This document shows positions 14,301 through 23,030 of a stretch of 64,000 nt of DNA, in pieces (position 1 is the first letter of the stretch; every line of letters starts with the position of its first letter). The notes under the pieces are model-generated. The model searched no databases. It saw nothing but the letters and a program-made list of their open reading frames with translations, and had not been told where the DNA came from. The stretch is from contig NC_088717.1 in assembly GCF_963576615.1 (NCBI RefSeq), forward strand, positions 28,933,213 through 28,997,212, written 5' to 3'. Source of the DNA: Watersipora subatra (taxonomy: Eukaryota; Bryozoa; Gymnolaemata; Cheilostomatida; Watersiporidae). A program made the translations under genes and the position numbers.

Positions 14301-17300
14301 TCTTCGAAACATACAGTAACAAAACAAGATAATCCACAACCTCAGCTTTTATACGTTTAGCTACGCAACAAGTATGTGCTCTGAACGAATTATGGCGGAA
14401 AAAGAACGGTGATTGTTCATGACAATTGTAGACTGATGAAACGTGAACATTTTTAGGAGAGTCATAACGAGCAATGAAAAGCTTATGAGAAAGTTAACAA
14501 TAAACTGAAGGGTAAATTTGCAGCATACTTGAACAGGACAGCTTGAACTTAGCAAGTATAAATGCTAGTTGCAAAGTTGCAAGTATAAATGCTAGTTGCT
14601 AGTATAAATGCTAGTTGCTAGTATAAATGCTAGTTGCTAGTATAAATGCTAGTTGCTAGTTGCAAAGAAAATGAACAGAGGAAATGAGTAACTACGAAAA
14701 AGTATAACCGAGTGAGAGACCAAGGAAAGTAAATACCTAGTAGTTGGAGATAAGTGAAAGTGAATAACTAGGAGAATATACAACAGTACTAGGAGATCAG
14801 TGAAAGAAAATAACTAGGAGAATATACAACAGTAGTAGGAGATAAGTGAAAGTGAATAACTAGGAGAATATACAACAGTAGTAGGAGATAAGTGAAAGTA
14901 AATAACTAGGAGAATATACAACAGTAGTAAGAGATCAGTGAAAGTGAATAACTAGGAGAATATACAACAGTAGTAAGAGATCAGTGAAAGTGAATAACTA
15001 GGAGAATATACAACAGTAGTAGGAGATCAGTGAAAGTAAACAACTAGGAGAATATACAACAGTAGTATGAGATCAGTGAAAGTAAATAACTAGGAGGATT
15101 TACAATAGTAAAAGATCAGTGAAAGTAAATAACTAGGAGAATATACAACAGTAGTAGGAGATAAGTGAAAGTGAATAACTAGGAGAATACACAACAGTAG
15201 TAGGAGATCAGTGAAAGAAAATAACTAGGAGAATATACAACAGTAGAAGGAGATCAGGGAGTGTGAATAACTAGGAGAATATACAACAGTAGAAGGAGAT
15301 CAGGGAATGTGAATAACTAGGAGAATATACAACAGTAGTAGGAGATAAGTGAAAGTAAATAACTAGGAGAATACACAACAGTAGTAGGAGATCAGGGAAA
15401 GTGAATAACTAGGAGAATATACAACAGTAGTAGAAGATAAGGGAATGTGAATAACTAGGAGAATATACAACAGTAGTAGGAGATAAGTGAAAGTAAATAA
15501 CTAGGAGAATATACAACACTAGTAGGAGATAAGTGAAAGTAAATAATTAGGAGAATATACAACAGTAGTAGATAAGTGAAAGTAAATAACTGGGAGAATA
15601 TACAACAGTAGTAAGAGATCAGTGAAAGTGAATAACTAGGAGAATATACAACAGTAGTAGGAGATAAGTGAAAGTAAATAACTAGGAGAATATACAACAG
15701 TAGTAGGAGATAAGTGAAAGTGAATAACTAAGAGAATATACAACAGTAGTAGGAGATCAGGGAATGTGAATAACTAGGAGAATATACAACAGTAGTAGGA
15801 GATCAGTGAAAGTGAATAACTAGGAGAATATACAACAGTGGTAGGAGTTCGGGGAAATAGCCTAATTGTCTATTGAGAGTAATGAAAGGGTGTCAAATGG
15901 GAGGGACTTGCTGAAAGAAATCATTAACAAGTGAGCAATTTGAAGACAATAGCTATAAGGACATGTGACAATGAGAAGTAAAAGAGCGATAGTAATAGAA
16001 TATGAAGGAGAGTGGCAAGTTATTCTAGAGCTAACTAGCCAAAGTGGTAACCTATTAATGGCCTTCAAAGGTACAGATCTAGGTATCTGAGGAATCTACT
16101 AGAAATATTTACTATGTACTAATATCTGCTAATATCTACTAGGAGCATCACTAGGAATATTTTAGAAAAAACGCTCTAAGATAACTGACCTCTGGCATCG
16201 GAACAGCATTAGAAAAATCTGCTGCAAATTCTATTTCTTCCATTCTTACAGCCTCATAGGTTTTTCGGCCATTATTATATTCAATGATTGGGCTAGGGTT
16301 TAGTATGTCTATTTTTGCTGATGCAGCACTCCCTCCTTTAACACCTGGGCAACAGGAAGAACAACCTTATTTATTACTAACTCATGTGTAAGTGAAGAGA
16401 GTAGCTGTCGTCTAGAACGGCTGAGCTGTGAACAACTGATGCAGCACTCCCTCCTTTAACACCTGGGCAACAGGAAGAACAACCTTACTTATTACTAACT
16501 CATGTGTAAGTGAAGAGAGTAGCTGTCGTCTAGAACGGCTGAGCTGTGAACAACAGGTTGAGGTTCAATTCCGGAAAAAGGCTGCTGGTTGCGACAGGAA
16601 TGACATCCAACCTTAAATTGATTCCTGCAACGGCATCTCTTTCAGTCGTTGAGGTTTCCCTGCCAGTGCACTGGACATGTTCAGCTATGGTCACAGAGCC
16701 AGTTGCCTTACCAGTGGACTCAGGCATGTTCAGCTATGGTCACAGAGCCAGTTGCCTTACCAGTGGACTCAGACATGTTCAGCTATGGTCACAGAGCCAG
16801 TTGCCTTACCAGTGCACTGGACATGTTCAGCTATGGTCACAGAGTCAGTTGCCTTACCAGTGGACTCAGGCATGTTCAGCTATGGTCACAGAGCCATTGT
16901 TTGTGTAACAATGCTTTTAAACGCATTCAGTAAGCTAAGCGTACAAAATACTTGAGCTTTAGTAATGCATATTGAGTAACTGAGGCAGTACGCCATTCAC
17001 TCAGTAAGAGCTTGCTTTCTATTCAGAGCATTAGGTCCCCTTAGGTAATGCATGAAAGCTATTTTTCAAGTAGTCGAAACTAATAGAGAACTTTTGCTCT
17101 GCGTATTATTTTGTTATTTAACAGTTCCATGGATTTTACTTCCCGCTGCACTTTTGTTGGTATTAGAGATCTTAGCATCATCGATGATCATGATGATGGT
17201 AACAACAGACTATTTTTCATACATTCAATTGAAAAATATATTATATAAAGCATTGCTGTAATGGGAGGGCAGGTGAACTTCATTGAAAAAGCGGCAATGG

Positions 17301-17980
17301 CGAACTCAAACCAACTCACACAACATACTGCTGCGAGGACTTGAGGATGATGAGCTGACTGACCAGAGAGCATATATAGAATCCAGCTAGCAAACAACAA
17401 CAGGTGAGGATAACCCAAGGTCAGGTGAAAGTAAACTTTGTTCAAATGTTTACAATGTTTAACATGCATACCAATAGCAGTAAGATTTCGGAATGTAATG
17501 TCTTACGAAAAGGTTCTATGAAAAAATATTATACATTATGTTCTGAAATATTAAGATTATGGGCTGACATATTGACATTATGGTCTGACATATTAACATT
17601 ATGGTCTGACATATCAACATTATGGCCTGACATATTAACATTATGGTTTGACATATTGACATTATGGTCTGACATATTAACATTATGGTCTGACCTATTA
17701 ACATTATGGTCTGACATATTAACATTATGGTCTGACATATTAACAATATGGTCTGACATATTGACATTACGGTCTGACATATTAACAATATGGTCTGACA
17801 TATTAACATTATGGTCTGACATATTAACATTATGGTCTGACATATTAACATTACGGTCTGACATATTGACATTATGGTCTGACATATTAACATTATGGTC
17901 TGATCTCTTGAGTAAAGAAATATAAAATAATTAGAATACAAACCGAAGACCCACAAGACCACAAACAGTGTAATCCTCAT
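2750..17980 (-). CDS. Secreted or membrane-anchored protein, 5' part of gene (5 exons, unrecognised family)
   Basis: Five exons join in frame with canonical GT-AG borders: 17980-17944, 16344-16190, 13217-13010, 10603-10442 and 2896-2750. Their lengths (37, 155, 208, 162, 147) fit intron phases 1-0-1-1-1 exactly, so the model is internally checked. The protein starts with a signal peptide (MRITLFVVLWVFG) and then has a Cys-containing, Asn-glycosylation-rich ectodomain (NSS, NIS, NLS sequons; several beta-strand-like stretches). The fifth exon ends in a Thr/Ser/Pro-rich segment. Phase-1 exons are typical of extracellular modules, and Ig-like folds are possible but not proven. I recognise no family. 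The gene continues left of the window, so its C-terminus, any membrane segment and its function are unknown. The first intron begins directly beside a 21-bp satellite. Confidence 0.7.
3871..4195. repeat. 13-bp minisatellite (caagaatagcggt)
   Basis: About 24 copies of caagaatagcggt with variants (ttaagaatagcgg, ctatgaatagcgg). It lies in intron 4 of the secreted-protein gene. Confidence 0.85.
4432..4815. repeat. 12-bp minisatellite (gtagagaaggtt)
   Basis: About 32 imperfect copies of gtagagaaggtt. Because the period is a multiple of three and the unit lacks most stop triplets, long reading frames appear on both strands (VEKV-, REGC-, SLQP- and LLYN-type repeats). One forward frame runs on into the adjacent R4 fragment. 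None has other gene signals, so I treat these frames as artefacts of the repeat. Confidence 0.9.
4925..5230 (+). mobile_element. 3' fragment of an R4/Dong-type LINE (copy A)
   Basis: About 300 bp nearly identical to the 3' end of the larger copy at 8020-8320. It encodes the last part of the restriction-like endonuclease region (VIGALGAITLAHKMW) and the same untranslated end, gggttaaccgg. It starts directly after one (TA)n tract and ends in another. It is therefore a severely 5'-truncated insertion, as is usual for LINEs that fail to complete reverse transcription. Confidence 0.85.
5278..5781 (+). pseudogene. R4 element N-terminal region (broken)
   Basis: An open stretch with a helical, charged C-terminal part (LQNKIKDLRKKVSRLSERS) typical of the region before the reverse transcriptase. 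It ends at a TAA. The same frame continues past TAA, TGA and TGA into the RT frame, so the two parts were once one protein. Confidence 0.7.
5887..7368 (+). pseudogene. R4-type reverse transcriptase (fragment of broken ORF)
   Basis: 493 codons. Fingers motifs (KNYRPITCLPSTWKLL), an AWIDYKKAYDS palm motif, a GIYQGDSLSPLLF motif and the catalytic FYMDD (Y316-D319) are all present, followed by a thumb with KYLGI. The frame ends at a TGA at 7366. The homologous protein continues in another frame from 7365, with a stop at about 7524. The catalytic core itself looks intact. Confidence 0.9.
7610..8260 (+). pseudogene. R4-type CCHC knuckle and restriction-like endonuclease
   Basis: 216 codons. CRLCKDAPETSQHIISGC near residue 27 is the CCHC finger. 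QPDIVVVDKENKRATIIDIA near residue 107 carries the PD...D/E-x-K-like catalytic elements of the restriction-like endonuclease that nicks the target for target-primed reverse transcription. The domain itself is uninterrupted, but it is disconnected from the RT by frameshifts upstream. Confidence 0.85.
8320..8390. repeat. (TA)n microsatellite at the R4 3' end
   Basis: A TA dinucleotide tract interrupted once by ctgc. It forms the 3' flank of the R4 copy. Matching TA tracts lie at 4892-4918 and 5231-5250. Confidence 0.9.
8391..8466. repeat. ~23-bp minisatellite, left part (gctatatggatatgtg)
   Basis: Imperfect copies of gctatatagatatgtgcacc. The array resumes at 9397 after the MITE, which shows it was the insertion target. 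Confidence 0.65.
8467..9396. mobile_element. Tc1/mariner-like MITE with TA target duplication
   Basis: The ends are imperfect inverted repeats: left CAGTGCACCTTCAGGATACG, right (reverse complement) tagtgcacccttagaatac. Both are flanked by TA and lie inside a minisatellite that continues on both sides. The CAGT start and TA duplication are typical of the Tc1/mariner superfamily. No transposase frame is present in the 930 bp. Confidence 0.6.
9397..9540. repeat. ~23-bp minisatellite, right part
   Basis: Continues the gctatatagatatgtgcac repeat interrupted by the MITE. It ends before an unrelated gctcacccgctcgacggggg stretch. Confidence 0.6.
9815..10200. repeat. ~44-bp satellite (gtgcacacagctgtatacaaatg)
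   Basis: About nine copies of a composite unit: gtgcacacagctgtatacaa followed by atgtacacacagttatataa. Half-units are similar to each other, so the array has a ~22-bp subrepeat. Reading frames here (YTQLYKYVHT-type) are repeat artefacts. Confidence 0.85.
10201..10390. repeat. CA/CGCA-rich low-complexity tract
   Basis: Alternating purine-pyrimidine sequence (acacgcgcatg, cacacacatacac). Such tracts can adopt Z-DNA. It ends about 50 bp from exon 4 of the secreted-protein gene. Confidence 0.75.
10442..10603 (-). CDS. Secreted-protein gene exon 4
   Basis: The acceptor is ttgtgttgtag and the donor gtgagt, phase 1 in and out. It encodes a WLCNADC motif, then a Pro/Thr-rich turn and a strand-rich segment. 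The neighbouring introns are satellite DNA on both sides: a 40-bp satellite starts about 60 bp upstream. Confidence 0.75.
10665..12390. repeat. 40-bp satellite array, ~43 copies
   Basis: The unit is cccttacattgtctcactgt followed by actatatcttatctgactaa. Diagnostic variants (ttg, ctg or tca before tctcac) repeat at fixed spacing: a five-unit block near 11,266 recurs near 11,466, and a deletion variant (ctgacgaacccttctctgac) near 12,005 recurs near 12,245. This indicates higher-order amplification. It fills most of intron 3 of the secreted-protein gene. Confidence 0.95.
12391..13009. other. Intron 3 remainder with dispersed-repeat segment
   Basis: At about 12,640-12,760 a segment with cgatctagttttgtcgattt, cctggcag and gatcacttcaaac resembles segments near 20,280 and 63,180 (cctggcaat, atcacctcaa). 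It is probably one weakly conserved dispersed repeat family. I see nothing else here. Confidence 0.35.
13010..13217 (-). CDS. Secreted-protein gene exon 3
   Basis: The acceptor is ttttgttttacag and the donor gtgaag; the exon enters in phase 0 and leaves in phase 1. It encodes two Cys five residues apart (CDSNPC), NSS and NIS glycosylation sequons, and a strand-like KFTFRGLDKSGDP segment that resembles the middle of an Ig- or fibronectin-like domain. That fold is inference only. Confidence 0.75.
13590..13730 (+). mobile_element. tRNA-like SINE remnant (tentative)
   Basis: gcacaagtgttagagtgttg followed about 40 bp later by gagtctcgattaaatc resembles A and B boxes of a Pol III promoter. A tail with aaaatgaataaacagac follows. 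It does not fold as a complete tRNA by eye. Confidence 0.3.
13805..13945. repeat. 29-bp tandem repeat, ~4.5 copies
   Basis: The unit is tagacatagaccttgctgtc followed by tatggtgga. Each unit is itself partly self-complementary (tagacatag / ctatggtgg), so the array can form hairpins. It lies in intron 2. Confidence 0.85.
14560..14665. repeat. 19-bp tandem repeat (gtataaatgctagttgcta)
   Basis: Five to six copies of gtataaatgctagttgcta, the first ones slightly longer through an inserted caaagttgca. Confidence 0.85.
14727..15850. repeat. 46-bp satellite array, ~24 copies
   Basis: The unit is gtgaataactaggagaatat then acaacagtagtaggagataa then gtgaaa, with small deletions in a few copies. It fills the centre of intron 2 of the secreted-protein gene. 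Confidence 0.95.
16190..16344 (-). CDS. Secreted-protein gene exon 2
   Basis: The acceptor is ttcctgttgcccag and the donor gtcagt. The 155 nt encode 51 codons plus two bases that complete the exon-1 glycine codon. The acceptor and the first ~28 bases of this exon are duplicated 118 bp upstream on the coding strand. Confidence 0.7.
16318..16553. repeat. 118-bp tandem duplication covering a splice acceptor
   Basis: 16318-16435 and 16436-16553 are almost identical. The first copy includes the last bases of intron 1, the acceptor and the first ~28 bases of exon 2 (minus strand). The second copy repeats them inside intron 1. Confidence 0.9.
16525..16670 (+). mobile_element. tRNA-like SINE head (tentative)
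   Basis: tagctgtcgtctagaacggc followed by gttgaggttcaattcc, a good B box, gives a tRNA-like head, followed by a tail with gacaggaatgacatccaacc. The head also occurs in the preceding 118-bp copy up to its junction. Confidence 0.35.
16674..16895. repeat. 49-bp tandem repeat, ~4.5 copies
   Basis: Copies of catgttcagctatggtcaca followed by gagccagttgccttaccagt and a variable ggactcagg or gcactggac. Long forward frames here come from the repeat. Confidence 0.9.
17553..17905. repeat. 21-bp satellite, ~17 copies, open on both strands
   Basis: The unit is tattaacattatggtctgac plus a. Its length is a multiple of three, so frames with ILTLWSD-, MLICQTI- and SDHNVNM-type repeats stay open on both strands. 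It begins about 40 bp inside intron 1, next to the signal-peptide exon. Confidence 0.95.
17944..17980 (-). CDS. Secreted-protein gene exon 1: signal peptide
   Basis: The ATG at 17980 opens a Lys/Arg-poor hydrophobic leader of 12 codons. It ends in phase 1 at the donor gtttgt. An upstream in-frame Met at 18022 exists, but it would bury the hydrophobic segment behind 14 polar residues, so the inner Met is preferred. No TATA box or other promoter element is evident upstream. Confidence 0.65.
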
Positions 17981-18399
17981 GCCACTTCCACATGAACGAG
18001 TTCTTCCTAAAGCTCTACACAAAGCTCTCCTTTAGACTCTCATGGCAGGCAACCGCATCAGCACAGACCTGTGGAGATGAAAGTTCGGTAAATGGAAAGC
18101 CAACTGATGTGCACCTATGAACGCAAGCACCTGCTATGAATATAGAAGACCATAGTTACATGCCGATTGGAGAAGTGGAGAGCAATGGCAATTGATGTTG
18201 AATGACTAACGTGACCGCTCACTACTGCATAGACATCTTGCTACGATTTCTACTTAGTTAAAATCAGATTTGCAGCTACATACAAGCCACTGCGAGTGAA
18301 TAGAGTTAAAAGTCAATCGATAGAGATTTCAGTCAATGACAATAAACCTAAACAATCAACTATAAATTATTTGCTTAGCACTATGCTGTTGTGAAAGGA
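17981..18399. other. Upstream region of the secreted-protein gene
   Basis: This is 5' of the signal-peptide ATG on the minus strand. It should hold the 5' UTR and perhaps the promoter, but I see no TATA box or clear initiator. It is unique-looking sequence. Confidence 0.35.
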
Positions 18400-19760
18400 C
18401 ACCAAGCCTGTTAGTAAGCAATAGAATATATTCCTAATCAGGACATGAAGACTGTTAGGAAGCAATAGAGTATATTCCTGATCAGTACACGAAGACTGTT
18501 AGTAAGCAATAGAGTATATTCCTAATCAATACACGAAGACTGTTAGTAAGCAATAGAGTATATCCCTAATCGGTACCCGAAAACTGTTAGTAAGCAATAG
18601 AGTATATTCCTAATCCGTACACGAAGACTGTTAATAAGCAATAGAGTATATTCCTAATCAGTACACGAAGACTGTTAGTAACCAATAGAGTATATTCCTA
18701 ATCAGTACACGAAGACTGTTAGTAAGCAATAGAGTATATTCCTAATCAGTACACGGAGACTGTTAGTAAGCAATAGAGTATATTCCTAATCAGCACACGG
18801 AGACTGTTAGTAAGCAATAGAGTATATTCCTGATCAGTACACGAAGACTGTTAGTAAGCAATAGAGTATATTCCTAATCAGTACACGAAGACCGTTAGTA
18901 AGCAATAGAGCATATTCCTAATCAGTACACGAAGACTGTTAGGAAGCAATAGAGTATATTCCTAATCAGTACACGAAGACTGTTAGGAAGCAATAGAGTA
19001 TATTCCTAATCAGTACACGGAGACTGTTAGTAAGCAAGAGAGTATATTCCTAATCAGTACATGAAGACTGTTAGTAAGCAATAGAGTATATTCCTAATCA
19101 GTACACGAAGACTGTTAGTAAGCCATAGAGTATATTCCTAATCAGTACACCAAGACTGTTAGTAAGCAATAGGGTATATTCCTAATCAGTACACGAAGAC
19201 TGTTAGTAAGCAATAGAGTATATTCCTAGTCAGTACATGGAGACTGTTAGTAACCAATAGAGTATATTCCTAATCAGTACACGGAGACTGTTAATAAGCA
19301 ATAGAGTATATTCCTAATCGGTACCCGAAGACTGTTAATAAGCAATAGAGTATATTCCTAATCGGTACCCGAAGACTGTTAATAAGCAATAGAGTATATT
19401 CCTAATCAGTACACGGAGACTGTTAGTAAGCAATAGAGTATATTCCTAATCAGTACACGAAGACTGTTAGGAAGCAAAAGAGTATATTCCTGATCAGTAC
19501 ACGAAGACTGTTAGTAAGCAATAGAGTATATTCCTAATCAGCACACGGAGACTGTTAGGAAGCAATAGAGTATATTCCTAATCAGCACACGGAGACTGTT
19601 AGTAAGCAATAGAGTATATTCCTAATCAGTACACGAAGACTGTTAGCAAGCAATAGAGTATATTCCTAATCAGTACACGAAGACTGTTAGTAAGCAATAG
19701 AGTATATTCCTAATCAGCACATGGAGACTGTTAGTAAGCAATAGAGTATATTCCTAATCC
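18400..19760. repeat. 44-bp satellite array, ~31 copies
   Basis: The unit is cagtacacgaagactgttag followed by taagcaatagagtatattcc and taat. Variant types (gcacacgg, gtacccga) cluster, which indicates local block duplication. It lies 420 bp upstream of the secreted-protein start codon. Confidence 0.95.
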
Positions 19761-20169
19761 TAACTTTATAGCTTTACTTTTTAAAGATGAACTTACACCA
19801 AATTGTAGTAGATTTTATCCGATATTATCAGTATTTTTGATCGTTTAAGCTTTTTTCTGTTTGAGGTGGTCTGCCTGCCAGGATGTTTGTAGATTAAAAT
19901 CGACAAAACATGAGCGCGGTTAAAACGCTCAAACGAAATACACATGCCGAAATGTCACTAATTATGCGGCTGCCTGTCTTGATTGCTATTGATATCGGCT
20001 TTTGCGTTCAAGTTACAGCGTTACCTGTCTCTATTCTTACTGTCTCCTTGCCAAAGTGCGACTATACTGTCTCTTTGCCAAAGTGCGACTATAGACAATC
20101 ACAATTTCACCTGAATCTGAGAGTTTTAATGAAAATCAAATTGTATATATTTTAATCGTTTTAAAAGTT

Positions 20170-20757
20170 GCGGCGTTTATTAATTTAAACTATATTTAAT
20201 CGCACTTTTGCTTGATATGAGCATCTTTACTGCGCTCCCGTTTTGTTGATTTGATTCTTGAATTTTGGTATTTGAATCACGATCAAGGTTTATCTATTTT
20301 AATGATGAACCATCCTGGCAATCAGATCACCTCAACCATCAATATCAACTATCAATATCGATACGTTCTGATAAAATCAAGTAAATCTTTCTGTGAGTTT
20401 CTCTTTAAGGTAGCACAGCACATACAATTTTTAGCCAGCTTATGCTATATCTATATATATATTTTTCAAAGTATGTCCGTATGTTGTATGTCTGTCTGCA
20501 TTCTGGCTATAGCTATAATTAGAATAACTGCAGCTAGACAACAATGCTGACGCAATGTCATGGAGTACCATTATTAGAAGCTTACTAACTAGGTTAGTAG
20601 AATTTTCCATTGACAATGTGCCAGGCCACTTGGCAATGGTCTGCCACTTGCAGGAGAGTTGCCTGCCAGCAAGTGGTAAGCAAATCTCATCACTTCTCAT
20701 TGTTTATAAGCTGATTTTTAATACCCAGGCAACGCCGGAGGGCACAGCTAGTATACA
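20170..20757 (-). mobile_element. Dispersed repeat sharing the 881-type GC-rich terminus
   Basis: The right end, read on the minus strand, is ctagctgtgccctccggcgt followed by tgcctgggtatta, matching the left boundary at 881. The inner part contains cctggcaatcagatcacctc, also seen near 12,690 and 63,220. The inner boundary is uncertain. Confidence 0.4.
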
Positions 20758-20879
20758 TATATTTATATCATTGTGGGAGAGTCTGGACACATATTTTTCT
20801 CCCGTACACAGGCAGTCCTGTGCACTATAAAAGATCAGAAAGTTTAATAAGCATGTCTACAATAATTCATAGTATGGCG

Positions 20880-21056
20880 AGATGGAAATGTGGCGTGGCG
20901 GTTAGCAGGCCGGTCTTCAAAACCGGTGTTTCCAGTTCAATTTCAGTGCAAAGCGGTTTGTTTTAATCCTAATGCTAGCAAGCTTGCGTGTTTTATCGCT
21001 GCTATAACTGGTCATATGACAGACCAACAAACAAACGCTTAGATACATCTATAGAT
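20880..21056 (+). mobile_element. SINE with tRNA-like head carrying a TCA anticodon loop
   Basis: A head at about 20,892-20,960 contains an A-box-like tggcggttagcagg, a perfect 5-bp stem around a cttcaaa loop (ccggt / accgg, anticodon position TCA) and a B-box-like ccagttcaatttc. A TCA-bearing cttcaaa loop is shared with selenocysteine tRNA, but the arms do not form a full tRNA. The tail (gctataactggtcatatgac, then acagaccaacaaacaaac) resembles those near 2,100 and 21,690. Confidence 0.55.
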
Positions 21057-21269
21057 GTATACCAGCCAAATGCTCGGCATTGCACGGGTAATAGATGAGT
21101 TACCTAATGAATTTGAGTAACTTACCTGGAAAGCTAGATATTTACCAAAAAATTTTCTAAAACAATATCAGTGTTTTGGGCCAGATTAACAATCGTTACG
21201 TGTAACAGTCAACAGTGCTAGTTATTAACCCCAAGCAAGCGCTTCAAGCGTAAGTATCTTATCCAATGT

Positions 21270-21600
21270 AATGACTATTTGCCCAAAGAATCCATTGTAT
21301 GGATTCTTTGAGCAAATAGTCCTTTGCCCACAGAATCTATATTCTTTGGGCAAAGGACTATTTGCCCAAAGAATATGGATAAAAATCCATATTCTTTGGG
21401 TAAAGAATATGTATTTTTGGGCAAATCTATATTCTTTGCCCAAAGAATATGGATTTGCCCAAAATCCATATTCTTTGGGCAAATCCATGTTCCTCGGGCA
21501 AAGAAAATGGATTTGCCCAAAGATTTTGGGCAAATCCATATTCTTTGGGCAAATCCATTGAATATTGATTTGCCCAAAATTCATTGTATGAATTCTTCGG
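21270..21600. repeat. Cluster of ~20-bp palindromes (ttctttgggcaaatccat)
   Basis: The motif ttctttgggcaaat and its reverse complement atttgcccaaagaa alternate about a dozen times, often directly back to back (for example ccaaagaatccattgtatgg followed by attctttg). The block could fold into many alternative hairpins or cruciforms. Frames here on both strands are artefacts. Confidence 0.85.
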
Positions 21601-21770
21601 GGGCTTAATGGTTAAGTTCAACGTCTCTAAATAGGGAGGTGCCGAGATCAAATCAAATGGCATGCGAATTTTTTACTGCTAGATTTCAATTGTTATAGCT
21701 GGACATAGGGTTTAACAAAAAGACAAACACTGAAATATGCATATATGTATATACAATTCAAAATACTATA
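21601..21770 (+). mobile_element. SINE-like copy, third member of the shared-tail group
   Basis: A tRNA-like head (ggcttaatggttaagttcaa, then gccgagatcaaatcaa) is followed by gttatagctggacatagggt, acaaaaagacaaacactg and a TA-rich end, the same tail order as at 2,090 and 20,993. It directly follows the palindrome cluster. Confidence 0.5.
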
Positions 21771-22625
21771 TTATAAATTATATATCGAATATATAATAAT
21801 ATATAACTCATTCTTCACTCTGGTTACGCCCAGAAGATAGTAATGTACATGGCTTGAAATAGGCAAATAATGCATGTGGTACACTTATAATCTTAATTAT
21901 TAATTTCCATTGAAAATAATACTTATTTTCAACCATTAAAAATTAAATGCTTAGAGTTTAGTCTACCTCATCATTCAAAAACATAATTTCACAACAGTTT
22001 GGGTTACATATTTAAAGTCATCCTAAATTAAGGGTTAATGTAATATATAACTTATAGCTTTCAACTACATTCACTATGAGTGACAATGAGAATTTCAGTT
22101 TTTCAATAAAGGGGTCTAGTTTACTTCGCCCACCACTGTATGTTGTTGTTGTATGGAAATATCATAAAAACATCATACCAACAGGGAATGCAACCAGACC
22201 ACAAGATAAGCATATAATACATACAAGCACCAAGACGCCAAAAGATCCAATATATAGAAAATGTCAAAAGCAAACTAGAAACTTATAAATAGGAGGAATC
22301 AGTCATAAAAATTACGTCTACACCAGCTAGAGAAACTGCCAGAGATGTGAAAGCAACTAAATCTACCAACCGCCGCCAGAAAATCATCAAAAAACATTGG
22401 AATCAAACAAACCTTAGAGATGAATCAAATGATTATACATATCCAGATCTGCAATTCTCTGTCAAACACAACCTAGATAACAGGAGTAAGTCATGGGCTC
22501 AACCCTACATGTCTACATCACGTGCACAGCTTATGCAAACAAGACATCTTCTCACATATGACATAAAACACTGAACCTTAACACTCAACCTACTCCCACA
22601 GGCTAGCCTTCACACATGCTAGACA
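21771..22625. other. AT-rich unique DNA, no confident gene
   Basis: Contains two short forward frames (22,076 and 22,347; 70 and 75 codons), both Lys/Thr-rich and without recognisable features. No splice-linked exon chain could be built. It may be upstream regulatory DNA for the putative promoter at 22,628. Confidence 0.3.
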
Positions 22626-22627
22626 TC

Positions 22628-22642
22628 TATAAAAGAGGCCAG
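22628..22642 (+). promoter_or_regulatory. TATA-box promoter (putative)
   Basis: tctataaaagaggcc is a close match to a TATA box. It is followed by a GC-richer leader of about 200 bp with no upstream ATG in good context until 22,838. Confidence 0.4.
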
Positions 22643-22837
22643 CTGCAATGACTCAATCCCTTTCCCGAGGGCCTGCTGAGGCGCTCTCCCTTTGTCCGAT
22701 GAGGAACCTCTCGCTCCTGCCTGTGGAGTCTATTCTAGTCTCTTTTCCCAACCACCTGCCAAAATTCTCTACCTATGGACTGTCATGACTCTCGTTTGAC
22801 TGTGACAACTCGCAAGCTTCCGGACTGAGCAAACAAA

Positions 22838-22853
22838 CATGGACGAACGTTTG
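22838..22853 (+). CDS. Possible first coding exon (MDERL)
   Basis: caaacaaacATG starts a 16-nt frame that ends at the strong donor gtaagg. It sits 200 bp downstream of a TATA box. No partner exon is proven; a weak candidate lies at 26,156-26,211. It could equally be a chance arrangement. Confidence 0.25.
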
Positions 22854-23030
22854 AGTAAGGATGTATCTTTCATTAGCTAGTCTAAATTTTTGTGATTAAT
22901 ATCATTGTTTAGAATTTTATTAGTTGTGTACATTGTATTTTAATTGCTTGACTTGAAAAATAAAAGAAATAACTGTTACAGGGAAATATCAGTATTGCTT
23001 ACAATAGTTTAAATCATAACTGTCACGTAC

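Noticed and set aside
20890-20965. Functional selenocysteine or suppressor tRNA gene
   Set aside because: The anticodon loop is suggestive, but the acceptor and T arms do not form and a SINE tail follows.
21225-21663. Overlapping frames rich in WICPKN and GQIHILWAK motifs
   Set aside because: They are translations of the palindrome cluster; equivalent frames exist on both strands.
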